Made by a program: the position numbers and the translations under genes
Shown: positions 1-5,219 of the stretch, one piece after another
How the letters are laid out: each line of letters starts with the position of its first letter
How positions within the stretch are numbered: position 1 is the stretch's first letter
Source of the DNA: Paracoccaceae bacterium
GTDB lineage: Bacteria; Pseudomonadota; Alphaproteobacteria; Rhodobacterales; Rhodobacteraceae
Direction of reading: 5' to 3'
Assembly (NCBI GenBank): GCA_003500165.1
Contig: DNSZ01000119.1
Coordinates: 1 to 5,875 of the forward strand
Length of the DNA stretch: 5,875 nucleotides
The notes under the pieces: generated by a model
What the model saw: the letters and a program-made list of their open reading frames with translations, nothing else
Database searches by the model: none
Told to the model about the DNA's origin: nothing

Positions 1-161
1 GCCAGCGAGATGCGATAGGCGTCCTCGTCGGTCTTCTCGATGTTGAACGGCGGGTAGCCGGACTGGCCCATATCCTGGCTGAACACCCGGTCCAGCAGAT
101 CGGCAAACTGGTCGAAGCCGACCGAGGCACGGTAAAGCGGGGTCAGGTCGATCGAACGCAT
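1..161 (-). CDS. Hsp20/IbpA-type small heat-shock protein, N-terminal part (runs off left edge)
   Basis: Small heat-shock proteins of this family are ATP-independent holdases that bind unfolding cytosolic proteins. Only the first 53 codons are in the window. The protein begins MRSIDLTPLYRASVGFDQFA and continues with a YPPFNIEK segment near residues 36-43, then DEDAYRISL. This is the characteristic amino-terminal arm and first strand of the alpha-crystallin domain in proteobacterial IbpA-like Hsp20s. Two in-frame ATGs exist, at 165-167 and 159-161. The AGGAGG Shine-Dalgarno at 168-173 directly abuts the first ATG but lies at a normal 6-nt distance from the second, so I chose the start at 161. 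The gene is divergent from the molybdenum hydroxylase operon. It is preceded by a sigma-32-type promoter and a structured leader (separate entries), so heat induction at both the transcriptional and translational level is likely. The family call is firm; the missing C-terminus cannot be assessed. Confidence 0.9.
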   Translation of the reverse strand, partial: MRSIDLTPLYRASVGFDQFADLLDRVFSQDMGQSGYPPFNIEKTDEDAYRISL

Positions 162-251
162 TTTCATCCTCCTTCGAAGCGATGTCATGGACCCCCCGAT
201 GCGGCGGGGCCCTGTGGATTTGCTGCCGGAGCCGTCATGGCCCCCGGCAGC
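162..251 (-). promoter_or_regulatory. ROSE-like RNA thermometer in the hsp20 5' leader
   Basis: Read on the minus strand, the leader can form three consecutive hairpins. Hairpin 1 (251-222) pairs GCTGCCGG with CCGGCAGC over 8 bp. Hairpin 2 (212-189) pairs GGGCCCC with GGGGTCC, with one G-U pair and an inner CCG/CGG extension. Hairpin 3 (184-165) pairs CAUC with GAUG and places UCGCU (182-178) opposite the AGGAGG Shine-Dalgarno (173-168) and the first AUG. A G-G mismatch (180 against 169) falls inside this stem. ROSE elements of alphaproteobacterial small heat-shock genes are known for a U(U/C)GCU motif facing the Shine-Dalgarno, with a critical G opposite a G. They lie in leaders of about 70-120 nt ending in the Shine-Dalgarno hairpin. 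The match in motif, position, length and downstream gene type is good. The folds were drawn by hand and not computed. Confidence 0.72.
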
Positions 252-255
252 TCCG

Positions 256-283
256 ATATGGGGATGGCGTTCGGCGGTTCAAG
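256..283 (-). promoter_or_regulatory. Sigma-32 (RpoH) heat-shock promoter of hsp20
   Basis: On the minus strand, CTTGAA (283-278) is followed after 14 nt by CCCCATAT (263-256). This matches the E. coli RpoH consensus (CTTGAA, then CCCCATNT) and is also close to the alphaproteobacterial form with CTTG and a CYTATNT-like -10. The expected transcription start is about 247-251, exactly at the base of the first leader hairpin, giving a leader of roughly 85-90 nt. Confidence 0.85.
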
Positions 284-454
284 ACCCCGCTGTCCGCCGT
301 GCCGGAAAGCGGGGCGGCCGGCGCAATCCGATGGTCACGAAGGATCGCCCGCCGCCCGCTTCCCGTTTCCGGGACGATACGACCCGGCACGCGCGGGTCG
401 CGGCGCCAGGCGCACAATCTGGCGCGATCGTTCAAGACGCATCGGACCGCCGTC
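284..454. other. Intergenic stretch between hsp20 and the hydroxylase operon promoters; no gene seen
   Basis: Together with the hsp20 leader this makes 331 bp without a convincing gene between the two divergent starts. Reading frames here are arginine- and proline-rich chance openings typical of GC-rich DNA. The stretch holds three small inverted repeats. CCCCGCT/AGCGGGG (285-291 and 308-314) lies directly upstream of the hsp20 -35. TCCCG/CGGGA (361-365 and 370-374) has a 4-nt loop. CGACCCG/CGGGTCG (380-386 and 394-400) has a 7-nt spacer. None is followed by a T tract, so they are not obvious terminators. The third could be an operator for the downstream operon, but 7-bp repeats are not rare in DNA this rich in G and C. 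Confidence 0.5.
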
Positions 455-460
455 TATAGT
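431..460 (+). promoter_or_regulatory. Candidate sigma-70-type promoter of the hydroxylase operon
   Basis: TATAGT (455-460) matches the -10 consensus in five of six positions and is the most AT-rich hexamer in the region. TTCAAG (431-436), 18 nt upstream, is a poor -35 with three of six matches. The start would fall near 467, leaving a leader of about 26 nt before the ATG at 493. A weak -35 would be consistent with dependence on an activator, possibly the AraC-type protein at the end of the operon, but that is inference. Confidence 0.4.
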
Positions 461-492
461 ATCCTCGACCGAGACATCGATGGGAGTTTGCC

Positions 493-948
493 ATGTCCTT
501 CATTCTCAACGGCGAAGGCCGTGAGGTTCCGGCCGACTGGGCCGACGAATCGCTGCTTTTCCTCCTGCGCGAGCATTTCGGCCTGACGGGCGCGAAATTC
601 GGCTGCGGGGTCGGGATCTGCGGCGCCTGCACGGTGCTGGTGGACGGCGCCGCAACGCAGTCCTGCATGATGCGGGCCGGCGATGTCGCGGGCCTGTCGG
701 TGCGCACGGTCGAGGGGCTTGCCGAGGGCGGCGCGCTGCATCCGGTCCAGCAGGCCTGGCTCGATCTCGGGGTGCCGCAATGCGGCTACTGCCAGGCCGG
801 GCAGATCATGTTGGCCGTTGCGCTGCTCGACGCCACGCCGCGGCCGACAGATGCCGATATCGACGCCACGATGGAGGTCGGGCTTTGCCGCTGCGGTACC
901 TATCGACGCATCCGGGCGGCCATCGCGCGCGCGGCGGAGGCGGTCTGA
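493..948 (+). CDS. Molybdenum hydroxylase small subunit with two [2Fe-2S] clusters (IorA-type)
   Basis: This 151-residue protein is the electron-transfer subunit of a xanthine-oxidase-family enzyme, passing electrons from the molybdenum site in the large subunit through two [2Fe-2S] clusters. The plant-ferredoxin-like N-terminal domain carries Cys38, Cys43, Cys46 and Cys58 (CGVGICGACTVLVDG context). The C-terminal helical domain carries Cys97 and Cys100 (QCGYCQAGQ) and Cys132 and Cys134 (LCRCGTY). All eight ligands are present and the length equals that of IorA-like proteins (about 150). The start is supported by GGGAG at 482-486, 6 nt upstream of the ATG. The stop codon overlaps the ATG of the large subunit as TGATG. 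No signal peptide is visible, so if the complex is exported this subunit would have to travel bound to its Tat-tagged partner. The family is certain; IorA is the closest type, but the substrate is unknown. Confidence 0.93.
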   Translation: MSFILNGEGREVPADWADESLLFLLREHFGLTGAKFGCGVGICGACTVLVDGAATQSCMMRAGDVAGLSVRTVEGLAEGGALHPVQQAWLDLGVPQCGYCQAGQIMLAVALLDATPRPTDADIDATMEVGLCRCGTYRRIRAAIARAAEAV

Positions 949-3014
949 TGCGGCGGCGCACATTCCTGGCCGCCGCGGGTGGCGGCGTTGTGGCCCTGAT
1001 CGGTGCGGGTGCCGCCGTCTGGACCCAGGTTCCGGTGATCCCAAAGCGCCCCGACCCGGATGTCGAAACCGCGCTTGGCTGGATTTCGCACCGCGATGGC
1101 CGGTACACGCTCGTGCTGCCGCGCGCCGAAATGGGCCAGAACATCGCCACCGCGCTCAAGCAGGTGGCCTGCGCCGAACTTGGCGCGGCCTGGGATGCGG
1201 TCGATGTCGAACCGCATGACACCCGCCGGGCGCGGGTCAAGGCCACCGTCGGCAGCGAATCCGTAGGCGTCTTTGCCGAACCGCTGGCGCAGGCCTGTGC
1301 GGCGCTGCGGGATGCGGTGGCGGCGGGGCAGACCGAAGGGCAGATCACCGTGCGCCCGCGCCCGATGGCCGAGCTGCGCGCGTTTCGCCCCGGCGCGATT
1401 GTCGGCACCAGCCCGGAAATCGCGCAGGGGCGGGAGATCGTCACCGGCGCACCGCTCTTTGCCGCCGATGTGCGGCGGCCGAACATGCTGTATGGCCGGG
1501 TGCTGCGCGCACCGGCATCGATCGAGATGCGCTCCGCTCCGGGCAGTTGGGACGTCGCTGCGGCGCAGCGCATCCCGGGCTTTGTCGCGATCGTCGAGGA
1601 TTGCGGCCCGCCGATCGCCAAGGCCCGCGGCCTTGGCATCGTCGCGACCCGGCCGGGCGCGCTTGACGCCATCGCCGCGGCGCTTGCGGTCGCCTGGGAC
1701 ATCCGGGGCGCTGCGCCGGCACCCGACATCGCGGGCAGCATCGATGTGGATGCCCGAACCGGGGCGGGCAAGCTTCCCCATACGGTCCTCGACGGCGCGC
1801 CGGCCCCGGGCGACTGGGATGTCAGTCTGCGCCTTGACGTGCCCTTCGGTGCCCACGCGCCGATCGAGCCGCGCGCGGCCGTGGCGGAATGGCAATCGGG
1901 CGCGCTGACCGTCTGGGCGGGAACGCAGGATGCCTTCTATGTCCGCGATGTGCTGGCCGATGCGTTCGGGGTTTCCGCCGATGCGGTCACCGTCCAGTCG
2001 CACCGGATCGGCGGCGGGTTCGGCGGCAAGACGATCTGCACCGTCGAGGCCGAGGCGGCGGCCCTTGCGCGGGCCACGGGCCGGCCGGTAAAGGTGCAAT
2101 GGACACGGGCGCAGGAATTCGCGCTGGGCTTTCATCGACCGCCCTCGTCGCATCGGGTCCGCGCCCGCGTCGCGGATGGCCGGATCACGGACTGGGATCA
2201 TGCGCAGGTCTCGTCGCACATCTTGTTCACCTCGGCCGCGGTTCCGGCCTGGATGCAGAAGGGGACCGATCTGCTGGTCGGTGACCCGGGGGTCGCGCGG
2301 GGCATGGCGGCGCCCTATGTGCTCGGCCGCGCGCATGCCGCCTATGATGCGATCCGGCTGCCGGTGCCGGGCGGTCCGTGGCGCGGTCTTGGCGCCGGCC
2401 CGAACGGCCTCGCCGTCGAAAGCGCGATCGACGCCGCAGCCATCGTCGCCGATGCCGATCCGCTGGCCTTTCGGCTGGCGCATGTGGCCGACCCAAGGCT
2501 GGCCGGCGTGCTTCGGCGTGTCGGTGCCATCGCGAATTGGAGCGCAGCTGCCACGCCCGCAGCCGGGCAGCGCACCGGCCGCGGGCTGGCCGGCGGCATC
2601 TACAAGGAAAAGAGCTATGCCGCCGCCGTGGCCGATGTGGCCGTCGACGCGCGCGGCCGCGTGCGGGTCACCCGGCTGTGGTGCGTTCACGATTGCGGGC
2701 TGGTCATCAACCCCGACCAGGTGCGCGCCCAATGCGAGGGCAATCTGGTCTGGAGCCTGGGTCTGGTGCTGTCCGACGAGCTGGCGATCGAGCGCGGTCG
2801 CGTGGTCGCGGAAAACTTCGCCGACGCACCGATCCCCCGAATGACGGATGTGCCCGAGATCACGGTCGATCTGATCGAGAGCGACCTGCCACCCGCCGGC
2901 GCGGGGGAAACCGCCATGGTCGCGGGACCGGGCGCGATCGCCAACGCGATCCGCGCCGCCACCGGGCGCCGACCGGTGCGGTTTCCGGTCCGCGCCGGGG
3001 ATCTGGCCGCGTGA
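948..3014 (+). CDS. Molybdenum hydroxylase large (molybdopterin-binding) subunit, IorB-type, with Tat leader
   Basis: This 688-residue catalytic subunit belongs to the aldehyde oxidase/xanthine dehydrogenase family, which hydroxylates N-heterocycles or oxidises aldehydes using a molybdopterin cofactor. The N-terminus has a twin-arginine motif, RRTFLAA (residues 3-9), followed by a hydrophobic stretch to about residue 25. A possible AGA cleavage site lies at residues 20-22, or the stretch stays as an anchor. Cofactor-binding motifs are GGGFGGK (355-361), GPWRGLGAGPN (from 476) and a C-terminal GAGET whose Glu654 is the expected catalytic base. HDCGLVINPD (about 581-590) is another conserved block. 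The usual GVGEP motif reads GAGET here. The start at 948 overlaps the small-subunit stop (TGATG). Longer in-frame starts inside the small subunit are unlikely because they precede the twin-arginine leader. It is somewhat shorter than the roughly 780-residue Brevundimonas IorB. No FAD subunit or cytochrome gene lies in this operon. The physiological substrate cannot be read from the sequence. Confidence 0.92.
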   Translation: MRRRTFLAAAGGGVVALIGAGAAVWTQVPVIPKRPDPDVETALGWISHRDGRYTLVLPRAEMGQNIATALKQVACAELGAAWDAVDVEPHDTRRARVKATVGSESVGVFAEPLAQACAALRDAVAAGQTEGQITVRPRPMAELRAFRPGAIVGTSPEIAQGREIVTGAPLFAADVRRPNMLYGRVLRAPASIEMRSAPGSWDVAAAQRIPGFVAIVEDCGPPIAKARGLGIVATRPGALDAIAAALAVAWDIRGAAPAPDIAGSIDVDARTGAGKLPHTVLDGAPAPGDWDVSLRLDVPFGAHAPIEPRAAVAEWQSGALTVWAGTQDAFYVRDVLADAFGVSADAVTVQSHRIGGGFGGKTICTVEAEAAALARATGRPVKVQWTRAQEFALGFHRPPSSHRVRARVADGRITDWDHAQVSSHILFTSAAVPAWMQKGTDLLVGDPGVARGMAAPYVLGRAHAAYDAIRLPVPGGPWRGLGAGPNGLAVESAIDAAAIVADADPLAFRLAHVADPRLAGVLRRVGAIANWSAAATPAAGQRTGRGLAGGIYKEKSYAAAVADVAVDARGRVRVTRLWCVHDCGLVINPDQVRAQCEGNLVWSLGLVLSDELAIERGRVVAENFADAPIPRMTDVPEITVDLIESDLPPAGAGETAMVAGPGAIANAIRAATGRRPVRFPVRAGDLAA

Positions 3015-3625
3015 CGATGCCGGGGACGATGCGCCGAGCGGTAAACCCGGTCGCGTCGCGCGCGCTGCTGTTCGGCCGGGAATGGCTGCGCGCGCCCCGT
3101 GCCGTGGGGGCGGTGGCGCCGTCAAGCCGCGCGCTCGCCCGGGCAATCACCGATGGCCTGTCGAACGCGGACGCCCCGGTGCTGGAACTCGGGCCCGGCA
3201 CCGGCGTCTTTACCCGGGCGCTGCTGGCCCGCGGAATCGCGGTGAACCGGATCGCGGCAATCGAGGCGAATGCGCGTTTTGCGGCAGCCCTGGCGGGCGC
3301 CTTGCCCGGCCTGCAAGTCATTGCCGGCGATGCCGCCCGCCTTCGCCGGCTGACACCCTTTGGCCCCGCCAGTGCCGGGACGGTCATTTGCGGGCTGCCG
3401 CTGTTGACGATCCCGAAGCCGAAGATCCTGCGCATCGTCGCGGGCGGTTTCGCGGCATTGCGCCCCGGCGGCGCGTTCCGCCTGTTCACCTATGGCCCGA
3501 CCTGCCCGGTGCCGGGGACGCTTCTCGGCCGGCTTGGCCTCGTGGCACAGCGCACCGCCTTCATCGCGGGCAACATACCGCCGGCATCGGTCTATGTGTT
3601 GCGAAGGAGCGAGGACGGCTTGTGA
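3011..3625 (+). CDS. PmtA-like SAM-dependent phospholipid N-methyltransferase
   Basis: This 204-residue class I methyltransferase resembles Rhodobacter-type PmtA, which methylates phosphatidylethanolamine towards phosphatidylcholine at the membrane surface. An RVGAVAPSS-like segment (AVGAVAPSSRALA) lies near residues 32-44. The SAM-binding motif I is LELGPGTGVFTRA (from residue 58), and acidic Glu85 ends the second strand and should contact the SAM ribose. The GLPLL loop (128-132), FTYGP (159-163) and NIPPASVYVLRR (from 188) are hallmarks that separate this family from KsgA-type rRNA dimethyltransferases, where the loop is NLPY-like. The chosen GTG (3011) overlaps the preceding stop as GTGA. 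ATGs at 3017 and 3029 are alternatives and would remove at most six residues. The next gene overlaps its stop the same way. Its presence in a hydroxylase operon is unexpected. Lipid as the true substrate is inferred from family resemblance; a small-molecule substrate cannot be excluded. Confidence 0.78.
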   Translation: MTMPGTMRRAVNPVASRALLFGREWLRAPRAVGAVAPSSRALARAITDGLSNADAPVLELGPGTGVFTRALLARGIAVNRIAAIEANARFAAALAGALPGLQVIAGDAARLRRLTPFGPASAGTVICGLPLLTIPKPKILRIVAGGFAALRPGGAFRLFTYGPTCPVPGTLLGRLGLVAQRTAFIAGNIPPASVYVLRRSEDGL

Positions 3626-4542
3626 CCGGCGACCCACAGCGGGAGGATTTCGCGTCGGCCGCGATGATGCGGCTCGTCGCGGCGGGGCTGATGCGGCAGG
3701 GCCTGTCGATGCCGTTGCCCGCCCCGGCGGGCGCGCGCGTGGCGCGGACCGACAAGCGCGCCGTTCTCGAACGGCTCCACGCCGCCCATGGCCCGCGGGC
3801 GGTCCTAGCGCTGGCCGATGCCGCGCCCGACATGCCGCCCGAGCCGCTTGTGCAGGCGCTCACCCGCGCCCGTGACCCCGCCGACCTGTTCGAGCGATGG
3901 CACCGCATGGAGCGCTTCAGCCATGGCCGGCACACGGTTCGGACCGAACCCGTTGGCGCCGGTGCCTTCCGCCTCGTCCATGCCGCGCGGGATGGCGGGG
4001 CGCCGCCTTCCCCGGCCGAAAGCCTGCTGGTTCTGGGGGTGCTCACGGTGCTGAGCGAAATGACCGGATCGGGCGCGGTGACGCTGGCCGCCGAGGACGG
4101 CGCGGTTTGGCGTCGCGAGCGGGCCTGGACCGCGCGGGCGGGTTCGCCGTTTCGCGGCCCCGTCCTGCTTTCGGTTGCACCTGCCAGGGCGGTTCCGGCA
4201 CAGGATGATGGCCGCGGTCCGGCCGATCCCGTGGACCGTCTGCGCGCAAGACTGGCCGCCGATCCGGTCCGCCGCTGGACGCTTGCCGATCTGGCATCCG
4301 TTCACGGGATGTCGGCGCGCACCCTGCAACGGCGCCTTGCCGAGCGCTCGCTGTCCTTTTCGCGCATTGTCGCCGATGCAAGGCTGCAGGTGGCCGCCTC
4401 CTATCTGTGCAAGGCACGCGGTCCCGGCCTGGCCGAGATCGGCTTTCTTGCCGGCTATGCCGATCAGGCGCATTTCGCGCGCGCCTTCAACCGCGCCGTC
4501 GGCACCACGCCGCGGGCCTACCGCGCCGACTTCCAGGCCTGA
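3622..4542 (+). CDS. AraC-family transcriptional regulator
   Basis: This 306-residue regulator has a typical AraC/XylS C-terminal DNA-binding domain. The first helix-turn-helix covers about residues 220-241 (TLADLASVHGMSARTLQRRL). The second runs from about 270 to 301 and contains the family signature GYADQAHFARAFNRAVGTTP followed by RAYR. The N-terminal ~200 residues form a sensing domain I cannot assign confidently. Its length and layout resemble ornithine-utilisation/arabinose-binding-type AraC proteins rather than cupin-type ones. The start is a GTG overlapping the pmtA-like stop (GTGA), with GAGGA at 3611-3615 as Shine-Dalgarno, 6 nt away. The next candidate, ATG at 3664, lacks a well-placed ribosome site. 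As the distal gene of the operon it is a good candidate for controlling the promoter upstream of 493, possibly in response to the hydroxylase substrate, but this is inference. No transcription terminator is visible in the 22 bp before the convergent dtd. Confidence 0.9.
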   Translation: MTGDPQREDFASAAMMRLVAAGLMRQGLSMPLPAPAGARVARTDKRAVLERLHAAHGPRAVLALADAAPDMPPEPLVQALTRARDPADLFERWHRMERFSHGRHTVRTEPVGAGAFRLVHAARDGGAPPSPAESLLVLGVLTVLSEMTGSGAVTLAAEDGAVWRRERAWTARAGSPFRGPVLLSVAPARAVPAQDDGRGPADPVDRLRARLAADPVRRWTLADLASVHGMSARTLQRRLAERSLSFSRIVADARLQVAASYLCKARGPGLAEIGFLAGYADQAHFARAFNRAVGTTPRAYRADFQA

Positions 4543-4564
4543 AGCCGGGGTTCGAGGGCTCGGG

Positions 4565-5005
4565 TTATGCCATCTCCAGCCAGATGGTCACCGGCCCGTC
4601 ATTGATCAGATGCACCGCCATCGCGGCCCCGAACCGGCCGGTTTCCACCGGGACGCCCAGATCGCGCAGCGCCTGGGCGAAGCCGCGATAAAGCCGCGCG
4701 CCGTCGGCCGGCGGGGCCGCCTCGGAAAAGCCCGGCCGGTTGCCGCGCGCGGTATCGGCCGCCAGGGTGAACTGGCTGACCACCAGCGCCGCGCCACCGG
4801 TGTCCATCAGCGACCGGTTCATCTTGCCGGCTTCGTCGGGAAATATCCGCAGCCGCGCGATCTTTGCCGCCAATCTGGGGACCACCGCGTCGCTGTCGCC
4901 GGTCATCGCGCAGACCAGAACCAGCAGGCCGTGCCCGATCGCACCGACGACCGCGCCATCCACCTCGACCCGGGCGTCGCGCACCCGCTGCACCAAGGCC
5001 CGCAT
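4565..5005 (-). CDS. dtd: D-aminoacyl-tRNA deacylase
   Basis: Dtd hydrolyses D-aminoacyl-tRNA and mischarged glycyl-tRNA(Ala), removing wrongly charged tRNAs from the cytosol before they reach the ribosome. The 146-residue product has the standard length (about 145) and begins MRALVQRVRDARVEVDG. It carries the two active-site motifs: SQFTL (residues 77-81, followed by AADTARGNRPGF) and the cross-subunit GPVT motif (137-140) in NDGPVTIWLEM. The start at 5005 has GGAGGG (5017-5012) at 6 nt; an in-frame upstream extension to 5128 does not resemble the family. One small oddity is that the usual FxADM block before the GPVT motif (FAADMQV in E. coli) reads FGAAMAV (125-131), with the aspartate replaced by alanine. 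It is convergent with the araC-type gene, and only 22 bp separate the stops. The upstream neighbour on the other strand is the J-protein gene. Confidence 0.96.
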   Translation of the reverse strand: MRALVQRVRDARVEVDGAVVGAIGHGLLVLVCAMTGDSDAVVPRLAAKIARLRIFPDEAGKMNRSLMDTGGAALVVSQFTLAADTARGNRPGFSEAAPPADGARLYRGFAQALRDLGVPVETGRFGAAMAVHLINDGPVTIWLEMA

Positions 5006-5037
5006 TTCGCGCCCTCCACGGCTTGACCTGTCCGCGA

Positions 5038-5065
5038 CCGATACCGACATGGGCGGGGCAGGCAA
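5038..5065 (-). promoter_or_regulatory. Candidate promoter of dtd
   Basis: On the minus strand TTGCCT (5065-5060) is followed after 16 nt by TATCGG (5043-5038), which would start transcription near 5031 and give a leader of about 25 nt. Matches to the sigma-70 consensus are only partial in both boxes, and the -35 overlaps a 6-bp hairpin, GCAGGC/GCCTGC (5058-5073). Tentative. Confidence 0.28.
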
Positions 5066-5107
5066 AGGCCTGCACAGCATCAGGGGAAAACAATGGTCGA
5101 CGACCAG

Positions 5108-5134
5108 GCTGCAATGAGTGTGAGTCATTGCAGC
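5108..5134. repeat. Perfect 10-bp inverted repeat with 7-bp spacer in the dtd-cbpA divergent region
   Basis: GCTGCAATGA (5108-5117) and TCATTGCAGC (5125-5134) are exact reverse complements separated by GTGTGAG. A further G-T wobble (5107 and 5135) extends the stem. There is no T tract on either side and both flanking genes point away from it, so it is not a terminator for either. It is more AT-rich than its surroundings. The size and symmetry fit an operator for a dimeric regulator placed between two divergent promoters. If transcription toward dtd starts upstream of it, it could instead be a leader hairpin. Confidence 0.85.
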
Positions 5135-5164
5135 TGGTTCGCCTCCCGCCCCGCCTGCCGGGCA

Positions 5165-5193
5165 TTGGCAGTCGGTACCGGCTGCGCTAGGGT
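5165..5193 (+). promoter_or_regulatory. Candidate promoter of the cbpA-type gene
   Basis: TTGGCA (5165-5170) matches the -35 consensus in five of six positions. It is followed after 17 nt by TAGGGT (5188-5193), a weak -10 of the G-rich kind often seen in high-GC alphaproteobacteria. Transcription would start near 5200, leaving a leader of about 20 nt that contains AGGGG (5207-5211), 8 nt before the ATG at 5220. I found no convincing sigma-32 promoter for this gene. Confidence 0.5.
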
Positions 5194-5219
5194 CGCGCCG
5201 CTGGGCAGGGGCCGCAACG

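Noticed and set aside
361..400. Tandem small hairpins as a terminator for either divergent gene
   Set aside because: No T tract follows on either strand and no gene ends here; both neighbours start and diverge from this region.
431..436. Second minus-strand CTTGAA as another sigma-32 -35 for hsp20
   Set aside because: No CCCCATNT-like -10 occurs 12-16 nt downstream on the minus strand, unlike the site at 256-283.
182..586. Long plus-strand reading frames in the intergenic region (182-586, 187-459, 237-524)
   Set aside because: Arginine/proline-rich chance openings in GC-rich DNA; they overlap the sigma-32 promoter and leader of hsp20 and the start of the Fe-S subunit, and none has a suitable ribosome site or recognisable family.
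780..947. Upstream in-frame extension of the large subunit to 780
   Set aside because: It lies entirely within the small-subunit gene in another frame, and the family-typical twin-arginine N-terminus starts at the ATG at 948 with TGATG coupling.
900..3146. 748-residue minus-strand open frame opposite the large subunit
   Set aside because: It is antisense to a gene with clear molybdopterin motifs, has low-complexity Arg/Gly/Ala-rich composition, and results from third-position GC bias.
4543..4564. Bidirectional terminator between the araC-type gene and dtd
   Set aside because: Only 22 bp, with no clear stem-loop or T/A tract; termination may be Rho-dependent or read through into antisense.
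5006..5128. Upstream in-frame extension of dtd to 5128
   Set aside because: Dtd proteins start at the MRALVQRV segment, and that ATG has GGAGGG at 6 nt; the extension has no family similarity and runs through the palindrome.
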